From positions 248,001-312,000 of the forward strand of contig NZ_JACCIU010000002.1 of NCBI RefSeq assembly GCF_019303535.1: a stretch of DNA of 64,000 bases, written 5' to 3'. The position numbers and the translations under genes were made by a program. Shown piece after piece: positions 44,206 to 53,556 of this stretch. The DNA comes from Lactobacillus sp. Sy-1 (lineage in GTDB: Bacteria > Bacillota > Bacilli > Lactobacillales > Lactobacillaceae). Every line of letters starts with the position of its first letter. The first letter of the stretch is position 1. A model generated the notes under the pieces. It saw only the letters and a program-made list of their open reading frames with translations, was not told where the DNA came from and made no database searches.

Positions 44206-45087
44206 CTAATCATTAAAGTGACGATACCACTGCTCAATCGTTTGGTTATGGCTGTGGATAGTATCAACTGATACATTTTGATCAATTCTACCATTTTTTA
44301 ATAGAACAACACGTGAAAAGAATTTATCAATTTGGTTAAAATCATGGGTTATGGTAACGATGCTTCCACTAACATGGTCTAAATAGTTCCAAAAGAAATC
44401 AATTGTTTCTAAATCCATCCCAACAGTTGGTTCATCCAGTAATAATAATTTAGATGGTCTAAGTAAGCTTAACAATAAGGACAGACGTCTTTTTTGACCA
44501 CCAGACAAATCACTAACATTGGTGTTTACATAATTCACCAAATTAAATTTCTTAATCATATCTTGAATAAAAGTCTTCGATGTAATTTTATTAATGGCTG
44601 CAGTTAATTTGATCTGCTCGATTAATTTGAAACCATCAATCAAAACATTATCCTGAGGCATAACATTTAATGAATTTAAATTATTGATATGATTTTCAAC
44701 CCTACCACTGTCTGCTTTCATTAAACCAATGATGATTTTAAATAATGTTGATTTACCGGCACCATTGCTTCCCAATAATGCAATTCGGTCGCGACTATAT
44801 ATTTCTAAGTCAATCCCTTTTAAGACCGGTTGATCGAATGATTTTCTAATCTGATTTAGTTTAATAACTAAATTATCAGCATTATTCGTACCAAATACTA
44901 AATAGTCTAAATCAACATTGAACGTTTCTGATAAATTAATTAGATTTTCAATACTGGGATCAGAATCACCATTTTCCCATTTTGAAATCGATTGTCTTGA
45001 CACATATAGTTTATTTGCCAATGAACTTTGCGATAGTTTCTTTTGCCTTCTCAGTGTAATTAGTTGATGGCTAAAAACATTCTTCAT
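44206..45087 (-). CDS. fusion: XRE-type HTH regulator with ABC transporter ATPase
   Basis: Residues 1-65 form a Cro/C1-type helix-turn-helix (LITLRRQKKLSQSSLANKLYVSRQSISKWENGDSDPSIENL). Residues about 72-290 are an ABC ATPase with Walker A GSNGAGKSTLF, Q-loop MPQD, signature LSGGQKRRL and Walker B LLLLDEPTVG. One polypeptide may therefore bind DNA and energise export, which could link transporter activity to control of its own operon or of the divergent methyltransferase gene. GGAGGCG precedes the ATG. Both halves are plain in the sequence; the regulatory idea is inference. Confidence 0.88.
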   Translation of the reverse strand: MKNVFSHQLITLRRQKKLSQSSLANKLYVSRQSISKWENGDSDPSIENLINLSETFNVDLDYLVFGTNNADNLVIKLNQIRKSFDQPVLKGIDLEIYSRDRIALLGSNGAGKSTLFKIIIGLMKADSGRVENHINNLNSLNVMPQDNVLIDGFKLIEQIKLTAAINKITSKTFIQDMIKKFNLVNYVNTNVSDLSGGQKRRLSLLLSLLRPSKLLLLDEPTVGMDLETIDFFWNYLDHVSGSIVTITHDFNQIDKFFSRVVLLKNGRIDQNVSVDTIHSHNQTIEQWYRHFND

Positions 45088-45539
45088 AAGTACGCCTCCA
45101 GTAATTTTATTTAATTTAATTATCAGTATTGGTTTAATAATTGTAAATATAATTCAATCAAAATGACGCTCTATATACTAACATAGCCTGCACCCTATGG
45201 TTGCATCGTTGATATATAAACGTTTTAGAAGGATAAAAGCATATGCCAATTCTAAAAATATTTGGATAATCACTCTATTTTTAACCCAATTATATTTGTG
45301 CTTCTCATATGATAATATGAACGATTTTATATTTTATCCTAGAACCTGTTTTAATCAAATCAATATTAAACTAATAAGCTTAGATATAATAAAAACATTT
45401 TTAATATCTAGGTTAATAATTTATAAATTTAGTCCATGTCCTTTACATCTAAGCAGATGATTTAGTGGATTTTTTATCTATTTAAAGTATTATTAAGTGA
45501 AAAAATACCAAATGAGTGTACTTAGTACAAAAGCTAAAT
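45088..45539. other. AT-rich divergent intergenic region
   Basis: About 450 bases lie between the divergent XRE-ABC and methyltransferase genes. An 87-codon forward ORF in it has no binding site and no protein-like features. It also contains GTACTTAGTAC, a perfect 11-nt palindrome at about 45517-45528. Confidence 0.4.
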
Positions 45540-45561
45540 TGATGATATAATTTAATCATCA
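45540..45561 (+). promoter_or_regulatory. promoter with palindromic operator, methyltransferase gene
   Basis: TATAAT (45546-45551) sits inside the palindrome TGATGAT-8 nt-ATCATCA (45540-45546 and 45555-45561), 25 nt before the methyltransferase ATG. A protein bound here would block RNA polymerase; the neighbouring XRE-ABC fusion is a candidate. Confidence 0.45.
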
Positions 45562-45585
45562 TATTAAATACTTAGGAGTATACTT

Positions 45586-46278
45586 ATGAATTTAAAATAC
45601 GGACTTGATGCACCGCTAGTGCCGATATTGTACATTATTTTTGGAATTATGATTACTGCTTTAAACTTCAAATCATTGGGAATAATCTTTGGGTTATTAA
45701 TGATTATCGCTGGGATTATTTTTATCCACACTTCATTAAGAGGAAAATTTATAATATGGAATAGATTGATAGGTAATCTAAATATTGAGCCAAATGATAA
45801 AGCATTGGACTTAGGATGCGGGCATGGAGCCGTTCTAATTAAAATTGCTGAACATTTGGGTAATGATGGTTCAATCGATGGTGTTGACCTTTGGAAAAAT
45901 AGAGATCAATCAAATAATAGTAAAATGGCAACTCAAAAGAATATTATCAATAGTAAAGTCAGGTGCCATACCAAACTATTAACAGCAGACGTTGTTAAAT
46001 TACCATTTGAAGATAATCAATATAATTTAGTAACGGCTAGCTTACTATTTCATAATATTAAACCAAAATCCGAAAGAGAGCGTGCATTAGATGAAGCTTG
46101 TCGAGTTCTTAAACCCAATGGCACTTTAATCATCATGGATCTTGGTATTTTAATGAACGAATACGTTAGTGTATTAAAAAAGAACAACTTAAAAATTGAT
46201 TTTGCTAAAAGGGTCGGTTTTAATGGCTGGTGGACAGGTCCTTGGATGGGATCGTATGTAATTAAGGCTTATAAATAA
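45586..46278 (+). CDS. class I SAM-dependent methyltransferase with N-terminal membrane helices
   Basis: The 230-residue protein has two hydrophobic segments (about residues 10-52) and then a Rossmann methyltransferase domain with LDLGCGHGAVLIKIAE (SAM motif I), TADVVKLPFEDNQYNLV and the post-motif RVLKPNGTLIIMD. The membrane anchor suggests a lipid or membrane-associated substrate. GGAGTATACTT precedes the ATG. It is divergent from an ABC exporter with fused regulator, so it may belong to the same response. Confidence 0.8.
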   Translation: MNLKYGLDAPLVPILYIIFGIMITALNFKSLGIIFGLLMIIAGIIFIHTSLRGKFIIWNRLIGNLNIEPNDKALDLGCGHGAVLIKIAEHLGNDGSIDGVDLWKNRDQSNNSKMATQKNIINSKVRCHTKLLTADVVKLPFEDNQYNLVTASLLFHNIKPKSERERALDEACRVLKPNGTLIIMDLGILMNEYVSVLKKNNLKIDFAKRVGFNGWWTGPWMGSYVIKAYK

Positions 46279-46341
46279 AATTAAAACAATTACATTGGTT
46301 AATTAGATTTAATATTAGTGTACTTAAAACTGACTTAAAAA

Positions 46342-46405
46342 TAATGTAATTACAAAAAGAGAGTAGTTCAACTCTAAGAACTGCCCTCTTTTTGTAATTA
46401 CATTA
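46342..46405. terminator. bidirectional terminator
   Basis: About 18 bp of pairing, ATGTAATTACAAAAAGAG (46344-46361) with its complement (46386-46403), plus inner AGTTC/GAACT, separates convergent genes. Confidence 0.9.
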
Positions 46406-47398
46406 CATATTTCTTCTCAATAAATCTAATCCAAATAAGATAATTATGATTATCAAAATAGAGATTAATAAGATTAATATACCATTTTGATAAGTTAAGT
46501 TAAGATTTGAAATTCCTGCCCCTAATCTGTTTGTAACAATATTAAGTCCGTTAAAGAAGGAAAATGGTATGAATTGTGATTTTTGACTAAATGGTTTAAA
46601 AAAGTATATGCTAATTATAGGACCAAATGTTGCAATAATAAGGATAAACAAAGAATTTATCTTATCTTTGGCTAAAATGACAATCAAGTATATAAACATT
46701 ACCATAAAGATAATAAATAGGAACTGAATAATAACTAATGGAGTTAAAATTTGACCGATGTTAACATAATCGCCTCGTTCTACATCTATTAAATTTGATG
46801 AAATTGGATAATTTAAGTTCCCAAATCCGTTACCAAATAATCCCAGAATTAATGATGTTATTATTGGTAATATAATTACTGATAGATAGACTAATAACCC
46901 AAATCCAATGCTTACTATGCTGGTTTTAATTTTATTAAGTGGTAATAAATTGACAAGGTCCAAGCGATCAACATAACTAGTAGCGTATACATTTACTAGA
47001 ATAAAAATTATTGATAGTAATATTATTCCCATCATATAATCATCGCCAATCCTTTGAAATAGAGTGACTGAAGTAGTAGGTTTATCGGTTGATTCGTATT
47101 TTAATCGATAGTGTTTCAGGTAAGATAATAAATAGTTATCATTAACTAATTTATCTGAAAGAGTGCTCGATTGATTTTTCTTAATGAGCTGGACATTTTG
47201 GTTAATAAGTTTTTCATAACTAGTTTGCACATTTTGTTGATATCCAACTTGATTTAAATTATTCTGCATTGAATCGTTCCCAACATTTAGGCCAGTAAAA
47301 AAATTAATAACTAGCAAAATAGGTATTGTTAGCATCAAAAAAACGTTGATTTTACTTTTGAGAAGTCGTTTTAGTAGAAATACGCCATAGTTAATCAT
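46403..47398 (-). CDS. ABC exporter membrane subunit (second of pair)
   Basis: The 331-residue protein has a first helix (residues 16-35), an extracytoplasmic loop of about 80 residues, then five further helices, the ABC-2-type exporter layout. It resembles the 371-residue permease two genes upstream in topology and N-terminal wording (…FLLKRLLKSKINVFLMLTIPILL). The ATG overlaps the ATPase gene by 8 nt. Substrate unknown; the trio resembles bacteriocin- or peptide-type exporters, but no peptide gene is seen nearby. Confidence 0.75.
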   Translation of the reverse strand: MINYGVFLLKRLLKSKINVFLMLTIPILLVINFFTGLNVGNDSMQNNLNQVGYQQNVQTSYEKLINQNVQLIKKNQSSTLSDKLVNDNYLLSYLKHYRLKYESTDKPTTSVTLFQRIGDDYMMGIILLSIIFILVNVYATSYVDRLDLVNLLPLNKIKTSIVSIGFGLLVYLSVIILPIITSLILGLFGNGFGNLNYPISSNLIDVERGDYVNIGQILTPLVIIQFLFIIFMVMFIYLIVILAKDKINSLFILIIATFGPIISIYFFKPFSQKSQFIPFSFFNGLNIVTNRLGAGISNLNLTYQNGILILLISILIIIIILFGLDLLRRNM

Positions 47399-48011
47399 CT
47401 TTGCTCACAACCTTATGCTTCTTAATCGTTAATACATAATCAGCATACTCAATAATCTCGTCTTTATAGTGGGAAGATGTAATTATGCACTTAGTTTTAG
47501 ATAAATCGCTTAAAATTTGCATTAGTTTTTTTCTACTGTCTTCATCAAGTCCATTAGTAATCTCATCCATAATCATATACTTAGCATCACTAACTAAATA
47601 AAGTGAGATTAATAGTTTCTGTTTCATTCCAAGTGAATACTTTTTGATTGATTTGTTTACGTATCCCTGCATTTCCCATAAATTGATAATTTCATCAATT
47701 GCTATTTGAGATTGCCACTGAGATTTTACAAATTTTAAGTAGTCTAATCCAGATAAGTTAACATCAAACCAATTTGAACTTTCATAATAAAATGTTTTTC
47801 CGCGTGAATTTATAACATTTTTATTATCAACTAAAACTCCACTATTCTTAGAATTGATAAGTCCTAGCATCGATCTAAAAATGGTTGTTTTTCCAGAACC
47901 ATTCGGTGCTATGAATAGATACAACCCTTTATCATTAAAAGTATAGGTAAAATTATTAATAACAGACTGGCCTGAAAATGAAACACTTAAATCATTAACT
48001 TTAATTGTCAT
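47391..48011 (-). CDS. ABC transporter ATPase
   Basis: The 206-residue protein is a compact ATP-binding subunit: Walker A APNGSGKTTIFRS near residue 37, signature YSLGMKQKLLIS, Walker B YMIMDEITNGLD and H-loop SSHY. The signature has SLGMK rather than LSGGQ, as in many exporters of this type. It overlaps both neighbouring permease genes, which implies a single complex with two different membrane subunits. Confidence 0.88.
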   Translation of the reverse strand: MTIKVNDLSVSFSGQSVINNFTYTFNDKGLYLFIAPNGSGKTTIFRSMLGLINSKNSGVLVDNKNVINSRGKTFYYESSNWFDVNLSGLDYLKFVKSQWQSQIAIDEIINLWEMQGYVNKSIKKYSLGMKQKLLISLYLVSDAKYMIMDEITNGLDEDSRKKLMQILSDLSKTKCIITSSHYKDEIIEYADYVLTIKKHKVVSKDD

Positions 48012-49126
48012 TATTTATGCTCCTTTAACTCAGTACTTTTATTAACTGTAAAAATGAACCCAATTATAACTAAAATTGATATTAGTAATACAATTACCCC
48101 ATCCGTTAAGCCAATCCTATTGCTCAAATGGAGTGAGTTACCTGAAATAATTCCAATATTGTCAATGTAAGTAGTTGGTAAAAATTCAGCAATTGCCTTT
48201 AAGAAGTTAAAGATATGAGTGCTAGCACTTAATATAATAATTAAAGCAATGCTTGTTATAATAGTACTTAGCGTTTTTTTACAAATTAAAGAAATTAGAT
48301 AAATAAAACTAGTCATAAAGAATATTATTAACACTTGCAAAAAAAGTGCTTTTCCAAAAATACTAATTGTTGGGACGTACTTCATTATTCCGTTAACATT
48401 TGTAAAAAATGGATAGTCTAATCTGGTTGCTCCAACAATAACCGAACTGATAATAAAGTTAAAAAGATTTACGATTAGGTAGTATAGTGAAAATCCAATT
48501 CCACCTATGATAATCTCTAATATCGACTCTTTATTAGAATTTATTGGGATCAATTTGCTTTTATTAATTGATCCATAAAATTTACTAGTAAATAAACGGC
48601 CAAGAACAAAAATCATCAAAATCGATATTGAAATTGGCATTAATACATTGTTAATCCAGTTTGTAAAAGTTAAATTATGAGTCGGATAATTTTCAGATTC
48701 AGGATCGGTTATCCTATGTCTAGTTAAGTAATTCATTAGTAGATTGTTTCTTTTTTCTATTTGCTTAAAACTACTCGGCATATCATCTGGTCCATTCGTT
48801 AAATAATTATTATATTTTTTTTGAGCGTTATAGGCAGCATACCAGTTACCTTGGTCAATTGAGGATTGAATGTTAGAATTCATCGTTAGCATTTTTTTAG
48901 CATTATTACCAGTGCTTTGCTGTAACTTTCCCTCATTTGATTGATGAATAGTGTCTTTATTGAACTTGATTGCTTCTTGGGCATAATAATACATGTTATC
49001 ACTCTTTTGAGCATTCAAGTTAACAAATAATAGTAAGATACTGAAAAATGGAATTAATAAAAACAAGAAAACATTCATTTTATTATTGAAAATTTTCTTA
49101 AATGTGAAGATTAGGTAGGATGACAT
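48011..49126 (-). CDS. ABC exporter membrane subunit (first of pair)
   Basis: The 371-residue protein has one N-terminal helix (about 15-35), a polar outer loop of about 130 residues rich in Asn, Gln and Lys, and five more helices. It begins the three-gene operon and shares a one-base overlap with the ATPase gene (stop/start). AGGAGG lies just upstream of the ATG. Its partner permease has the same topology with a shorter loop. Confidence 0.75.
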   Translation of the reverse strand: MSSYLIFTFKKIFNNKMNVFLFLLIPFFSILLLFVNLNAQKSDNMYYYAQEAIKFNKDTIHQSNEGKLQQSTGNNAKKMLTMNSNIQSSIDQGNWYAAYNAQKKYNNYLTNGPDDMPSSFKQIEKRNNLLMNYLTRHRITDPESENYPTHNLTFTNWINNVLMPISISILMIFVLGRLFTSKFYGSINKSKLIPINSNKESILEIIIGGIGFSLYYLIVNLFNFIISSVIVGATRLDYPFFTNVNGIMKYVPTISIFGKALFLQVLIIFFMTSFIYLISLICKKTLSTIITSIALIIILSASTHIFNFLKAIAEFLPTTYIDNIGIISGNSLHLSNRIGLTDGVIVLLISILVIIGFIFTVNKSTELKEHK

Positions 49127-49257
49127 CGAGTTCCTCCTTAATGATGTTCTAAAATGTAAGTTTATAATAAATGATACATCAATTTAGTGGTCATATGTCA
49201 ATGACTTATATAGTGTAGTGAAAAAATTATTAGTCCAATTTATTGACATAGGAGCAT

Positions 49258-49304
49258 AAAAACAGGCAATGATAAGAAATTTTTCCCTATCATTGCCTGT
49301 TTTT
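49258..49304. terminator. terminator hairpin
   Basis: A 17-bp perfect stem (49258-49274 and 49288-49304, core CAGGCAATGATA) with A- and T-rich ends lies beyond the stop codon of the reverse-strand MFS gene. Confidence 0.9.
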
Positions 49305-49311
49305 ACTTGTT

Positions 49312-49329
49312 GGGACTTATGTCACAGCC
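49312..49329 (+). repeat. 18-bp repeat, inverted copy at 54591-54608
   Basis: GGGACTTATGTCACAGCC here is the exact reverse complement of GGCTGTGACATAAGTCCC at 54591-54608. Sequences of this kind are known at ends of lactobacillus insertion sequences, but no transposase is attached to either copy. Confidence 0.8.
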
Positions 49330-49349
49330 TCTCAGTGCACATAACTTTT

Positions 49350-50552
49350 TTATATTCTCTTCCAATCAAATAAAATTAATCCTAATACTAACAGAATAAA
49401 AATTAATACGAAATCCATCTGAGCTGACCAAGTAACCCACTGGTTAAACGGACCCGCTAAAAGGCTTCCTAATGCTAATCCAAGAACTGGGAATAATTCA
49501 CCCTTTCCACGTGCAGATTGACGTTCTTCAGATGAATACGATTTAGTTAACAGAGCACTTCCAGAAGCATAACTAAGACTCCAGAAAACTCCAATCAAAA
49601 GCAAAGTCAGCATTACTGTCACATGGGTAATATCAAAAGTACTGATGAGTGCAGCAATCATTCCAATTCCAAATGCAACTAAAATTTGAACCTTGGTTGA
49701 AATATATTTAGCCATGAATAACAGCATGATAACTGGTAAATACATTCCAATCATATGTAATTGCATCCCCATCATTCGTTGTTCCGGAGAACTTTGCAGA
49801 ACATTCTGCATAAAAATGGGAGCTCCAGACATAATCAAAGCCATTGAAAAACAGCTACACAGACAGATCAAACTGCCGTTTCTAAATGAAGCCCGTTTTA
49901 ACAATGCTAAAAAGCTAACTGTCTTCTGAACACCGCGCTCATCCTTTGATGCTGTTGACGAATCGGTTAGCGTCTGATTTACTTCTCGACTCGGCAAACA
50001 GCTATTGATCAGCATCGCACACAGCCCTAAAAAGCCGACTAGTAGATAAGCACCTGAATAAATTGGGAGCATAGCTTGACTTGTCCAGGTAGCAAGCACT
50101 GGCCCTACAATGGCTGCAACTACCCCAGCAGATAAAATTAAAGAAATGCTGCGAACTTCATTTCCGTGTGAAACATCGGATGCAACATAACGATAGTAGT
50201 TAGCAATGGCCTGATAAATTCCAACACAGGAGGTTCCGATACAGAGAAATAGAAACGAGTGGGCGGTAACACTGTACCAAGATGACGTTCCACCCAAGGC
50301 AGCAATCAATCCACCGACAACGAATAACGTTTTGATACCAATTTTAGATGCTATTTTTGGAATCCATGGCGCCACGATCACACTTAAAATTGAAATCAAT
50401 GCCATTGGCACCGTTGCATAAATTTTATTAGGTGCCAATTCGATTCCAACTAAAGCTGTAATGGTCATATCCACACTCATTGCGGATAAGTAAAACGCTT
50501 GTGAACACATCAACAGACCAATTATTTTTTTATAACTTTTAGCTATTTTCAT
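49350..50552 (-). CDS. MFS transporter
   Basis: The 400-residue protein has 12 helices with an MFS-type duplicated structure (helix 5 motif GVVAAIVGPVLATW, similar to motif C of drug antiporters) and a polar central loop around residues 190-215. It is divergent from an aminotransferase gene across 220 nt, so the two may share a regulator or respond to the same amino acid or analogue. Substrate unknown. Confidence 0.8.
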   Translation of the reverse strand: MKIAKSYKKIIGLLMCSQAFYLSAMSVDMTITALVGIELAPNKIYATVPMALISILSVIVAPWIPKIASKIGIKTLFVVGGLIAALGGTSSWYSVTAHSFLFLCIGTSCVGIYQAIANYYRYVASDVSHGNEVRSISLILSAGVVAAIVGPVLATWTSQAMLPIYSGAYLLVGFLGLCAMLINSCLPSREVNQTLTDSSTASKDERGVQKTVSFLALLKRASFRNGSLICLCSCFSMALIMSGAPIFMQNVLQSSPEQRMMGMQLHMIGMYLPVIMLLFMAKYISTKVQILVAFGIGMIAALISTFDITHVTVMLTLLLIGVFWSLSYASGSALLTKSYSSEERQSARGKGELFPVLGLALGSLLAGPFNQWVTWSAQMDFVLIFILLVLGLILFDWKRI

Positions 50553-50772
50553 AGAACACCATCCCCTATTCTTGCATCTTCATCCACATAGTATAGAAAA
50601 TCACCGGATAATAAATTTTCAATAATAACACTCATTCTATGTATATAATCAATAGTACTAGAGATTAGTTTAAAATCAATATATTAATTAAATAAATTTT
50701 AACAAAATATTGATTTTTATAATCACAATCTTATCATTTATTTAATTCATACATAATTTAAGAGGCTTTATC

Positions 50773-51969
50773 ATGAAATTTAATTTTTCAAAGCGTGTTC
50801 CACAAAATGATGACGATGCAGTAGGCAGTATCTTAAAAGCAGCTGTTGATCCAAAGGTTATCTCATTAGCCGGCGGCCTTCCTTCCCCCGACTTATTTCC
50901 TGTTAAGGAGCTGAAAAAGGCAGCCGATGAAGTTTTCGATAACGACGGAAAGACCGCATTACAATACGGTATGGCTGCTGGTTATGAAAAATTAAGGGAA
51001 CAAGTAGCTGAGATGACTAGAAAACGCGGCATTGAATGTAGTGCTGATGATGTTGTTATTACGACTGGAACTGAACAATCAATCGATTTAGTTGGTAAAT
51101 TATTGGTTAATCCTGGCGATACTGTTTTAGTTGAAAAGCCAACATATTTATGTACCTTAGATGTTTTGAGGAGTTATGGTGCTAAATTGGTCGGGGTAGA
51201 CATGGATGAACATGGGATGCGAATGGATGCATTAAAAAAAGCATTGGATGAACATCCCGATGCTAAATTATTATATACAATTCCTAACTTCCAAAACCCA
51301 ACGGGGCGCACGATGCCAAATGCTAGAAGAGAAGAAATGGAAAAAATGCTGGCTGAACGTAACATTGTGATTTTAGAAGATGATCCGTATGGAAAAGTAA
51401 GATATTCTGGCAAAGACCAATATCCAGTTAAGCATTTTGATCATACTGGAAATGTTATTTATCAAAGTAGTTTTTCAAAATTCTTAGTTCCTGGCTTAAG
51501 ATTAGGGTGGATTGTTGCTGACCCTGCTTTTATAAAACGCTTAGTTCCAATGAAGCAATCAACTGATTTGCATTCTGATAATTTATCTCAATATGTTGTT
51601 TCCAGATATTTAGCTGAAAATGACATTCAAAAACACGTGGATCAAATTTGTGCTCTTTATAAGAAACGTGCCGAAACAATGATGAAGGAATTGGATGAAA
51701 AGGCACCCAAGGGTGTTACTCATAGTAATCCTGAAGGTGGGATGTTCTTATGGGTCAAGGCTCCTGAATCGGTTAACACCGTTGATTTATTCAAAGAATG
51801 TATTAAACATCACGTTGCCTTTGTTCCTGGTGCACCATTCTATCCAGGTAAGGTTACTCAGGGAACTTTTCGTTTGAACTTTTCAAATGCAGATTCAAAG
51901 ACAATCAAAATTGCAATCGATCGGCTTTGTGATGCATTAAATGAATTTATGAAAACAACATCGAAATAA
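50773..51969 (+). CDS. PLP-dependent aminotransferase (2-aminoadipate/aromatic type, MocR-like catalytic domain)
   Basis: The 398-residue fold-type I enzyme has VISLAGGLPSPDLFP at the start, TTGTEQSIDLVGKLL, YTIPNFQNPTGRTM, EDDPYGKVRYSG, the PLP lysine in SSFSKFLVPGLRLGWI and the arginine in FRLNFSN. This profile is typical of LysN/2-aminoadipate aminotransferases and related broad-range enzymes that act on aromatic or branched amino acids. AGAGGC precedes the ATG. A hairpin terminator follows. Confidence 0.88.
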   Translation: MKFNFSKRVPQNDDDAVGSILKAAVDPKVISLAGGLPSPDLFPVKELKKAADEVFDNDGKTALQYGMAAGYEKLREQVAEMTRKRGIECSADDVVITTGTEQSIDLVGKLLVNPGDTVLVEKPTYLCTLDVLRSYGAKLVGVDMDEHGMRMDALKKALDEHPDAKLLYTIPNFQNPTGRTMPNARREEMEKMLAERNIVILEDDPYGKVRYSGKDQYPVKHFDHTGNVIYQSSFSKFLVPGLRLGWIVADPAFIKRLVPMKQSTDLHSDNLSQYVVSRYLAENDIQKHVDQICALYKKRAETMMKELDEKAPKGVTHSNPEGGMFLWVKAPESVNTVDLFKECIKHHVAFVPGAPFYPGKVTQGTFRLNFSNADSKTIKIAIDRLCDALNEFMKTTSK

Positions 51970-51997
51970 TTTATTAATTACAACATAGCTATGTTTT

Positions 51998-52027
51998 AAC
52001 CATTCATTGATTTGGATGGTTATTTTT
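51998..52027 (+). terminator. terminator after the aminotransferase
   Basis: AACCAT (51998-52003) and ATGGTT (52016-52021) form a short stem followed by ATTTTTTT. Confidence 0.65.
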
Positions 52028-52050
52028 TTACATAACGATCAAGTCAATTT

Positions 52051-52263
52051 ATGAACGATGAATTAGTTGAAGCAGTTATAAATAATAAAAAATTTCTTCA
52101 AAGACTAAAAGATAGTCGTTGCGACAAATACTGTAGCCTTTGTTATATTCCAAAAAAGATAGTATGCTCCTAAGCGCATGCAAAATTATCAATTATCAAA
52201 TATATTGAAGGAATCAATCACGAACGAATTAGCTATCACGAGATAACACAGATACAATTTAGT
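52051..52263 (+). pseudogene. probable IS3-type transposase scrap
   Basis: A 40-codon frame (MNDELVEAVINN...) ends at 52171-52173 and the same frame continues as AKLSIIKYIEGINHERISYHEITQ to a stop at 52263. The KYIEG..NHERISY wording resembles the very C-terminus of IS3-family OrfB (EYIE.FYN..R.H). The remainder of the transposase is absent. Weak evidence. Confidence 0.3.
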
Positions 52264-52348
52264 TAAAATTTTTTGCCCAGATCCTTGACATAGGCTCACT
52301 TATTAATATTTAATTATATTTAATTAATAGAAAGTAGGAAAAATAACC

Positions 52349-53395
52349 ATGTCATTAATAATGTTAATCATCATTTTAATCAATAGTTTTATCGCTTTTA
52401 AATTCTTACAAAAACGGCAAAAACAAGATCAAAGACAAAATCAACAATCAACACCCCCTAAAATCAATGAGTCATCAAACCAAGAACTTATTGAAAACAA
52501 AACAAATGATCACCCTCAAGTTAATTCAGTCTCAACTTATCAAAAAGCACACCCCCGTCAAATATATCATTATCAACCAAACGCCATGCATTCTAATCCA
52601 GAATCACATCAATCTAATTTATTAAAATGGATATTAATTGGTGGAATCGGTGGGTACGCTATCAATAAATTATTCGATCATGATAATAATCATAACAATA
52701 ATAATCTAAAACTTAATCAACATGACCCTGATGATAATGATGATAATGATCAACAAAACCATAACCATGATGATTTGTATGACCGTAGCCATGATGATTA
52801 CAATGATGATTTATATGACCGTAGCCATGATGATTACAATGATGATTTATATGACCGTAACCATGATGATTACAATGATGATTTATATGACCGTAGCAAC
52901 GATGATTACAATGATGATTTATATGATCGTAGCCATGATGATTACAATGATGATTCATATGACCGTAGCAACGATGATTATAATGATGATTCATATGACC
53001 GTAGCCATGATGATTACAATGATGATTCATATGGCTATAGCAATGATGATTACAACGATGATTCATATGACCGTAGCCACGATGATTACAACGTTGATTC
53101 ATACGACCGTAGCCACGATGATTATAATGATGATACTTATGACCATAACTACGATGATTATAACGATGATACTTATGACCATAACCACGATGATTACAAT
53201 GATGATTCATATGACCGTAACCATGATGATCACAATGATGATGCATATGACCATAACCACGATGATTACAATGATGATTCATATGACCATAGCCACGATG
53301 ATCACAATGATGATTCATATGACTACAGCCATGATGATTACAATGATGATTCATATGGCTATAGCAATGATGATTACAGCGATAACAACTGGTAA
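52349..53395 (+). CDS. membrane-anchored protein with 17 acidic 12-residue repeats
   Basis: The 348-residue protein has an N-terminal helix (residues 1-19), a polar linker, a second hydrophobic segment (WILIGGIGGYAINKLF, about 93-109), a low-complexity Asn/His/Asp stretch, and then 17 tandem repeats of 12 residues (141-344). The repeat consensus is DDSYDRSHDDYN, with position 3 Leu, Ser, Thr or Ala. The repeat part is highly acidic and rich in Asp, Tyr and His, so metal (for example calcium or zinc) binding or a surface spacer is possible. No known domain was recognised. A hairpin terminator follows. Confidence 0.75.
   Translation: MSLIMLIIILINSFIAFKFLQKRQKQDQRQNQQSTPPKINESSNQELIENKTNDHPQVNSVSTYQKAHPRQIYHYQPNAMHSNPESHQSNLLKWILIGGIGGYAINKLFDHDNNHNNNNLKLNQHDPDDNDDNDQQNHNHDDLYDRSHDDYNDDLYDRSHDDYNDDLYDRNHDDYNDDLYDRSNDDYNDDLYDRSHDDYNDDSYDRSNDDYNDDSYDRSHDDYNDDSYGYSNDDYNDDSYDRSHDDYNVDSYDRSHDDYNDDTYDHNYDDYNDDTYDHNHDDYNDDSYDRNHDDHNDDAYDHNHDDYNDDSYDHSHDDHNDDSYDYSHDDYNDDSYGYSNDDYSDNNW
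52769..53380 (+). repeat. 17 copies of a 36-bp tandem repeat within the coding sequence
   Basis: Seventeen contiguous 36-bp units encode the 12-residue repeats. The first five units are almost identical (TTATATGACCG core) and later ones diverge by codon changes. Because the unit length is a multiple of three and lacks stops, one other forward frame (Met/Ile/Thr-rich) and one reverse frame (His/Asn-rich) also stay open through the block. Confidence 0.95.
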
Positions 53396-53447
53396 TCTAA
53401 CTCAAACCTAGTAATTTAAATATCGCTCCGATTGCGATTTGAACATT

Positions 53448-53510
53448 GCTCCTATGATTAAATTCCGGAAAAATTTTTAAATCCGGTATAATTTAATCAT
53501 AGGAGCTTTT
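53448..53510. terminator. long terminator stem-loop
   Basis: GCTCCTATGATTAAATT (53448-53464) pairs with AATTTAATCATAGGAGC (53490-53506), with inner TTCCGG/CCGGTA and AAAAATTTTT, then a T-run. It lies between convergent genes. Confidence 0.9.
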
Positions 53511-53556
53511 TCTATTCAGTATTATTATGAATGGCCTTAATAATAAAATCTAAATA

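Noticed and set aside
45197-45460. 87-codon forward frame between the divergent XRE-ABC and methyltransferase genes
   Set aside because: No ribosome binding site, low-complexity AT-driven residues and no family.
46403-49126. ABC trio as a lantibiotic immunity/export system
   Set aside because: The topology is compatible, but no precursor peptide or modification enzyme is encoded nearby.
52713-53354. Reverse-strand 213-codon His/Asn-rich frame and a forward Met/Ile/Thr-rich frame across the repeat block
   Set aside because: Both arise because the 36-bp unit has no stop in those frames. They lack ribosome binding sites, and the DDYN frame has a proper N-terminal membrane segment and stop.
52769-53380. 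Regular 36-bp spacing as a possible CRISPR array
   Set aside because: Units are contiguous without unique spacers and encode a continuous protein; no cas gene is nearby.
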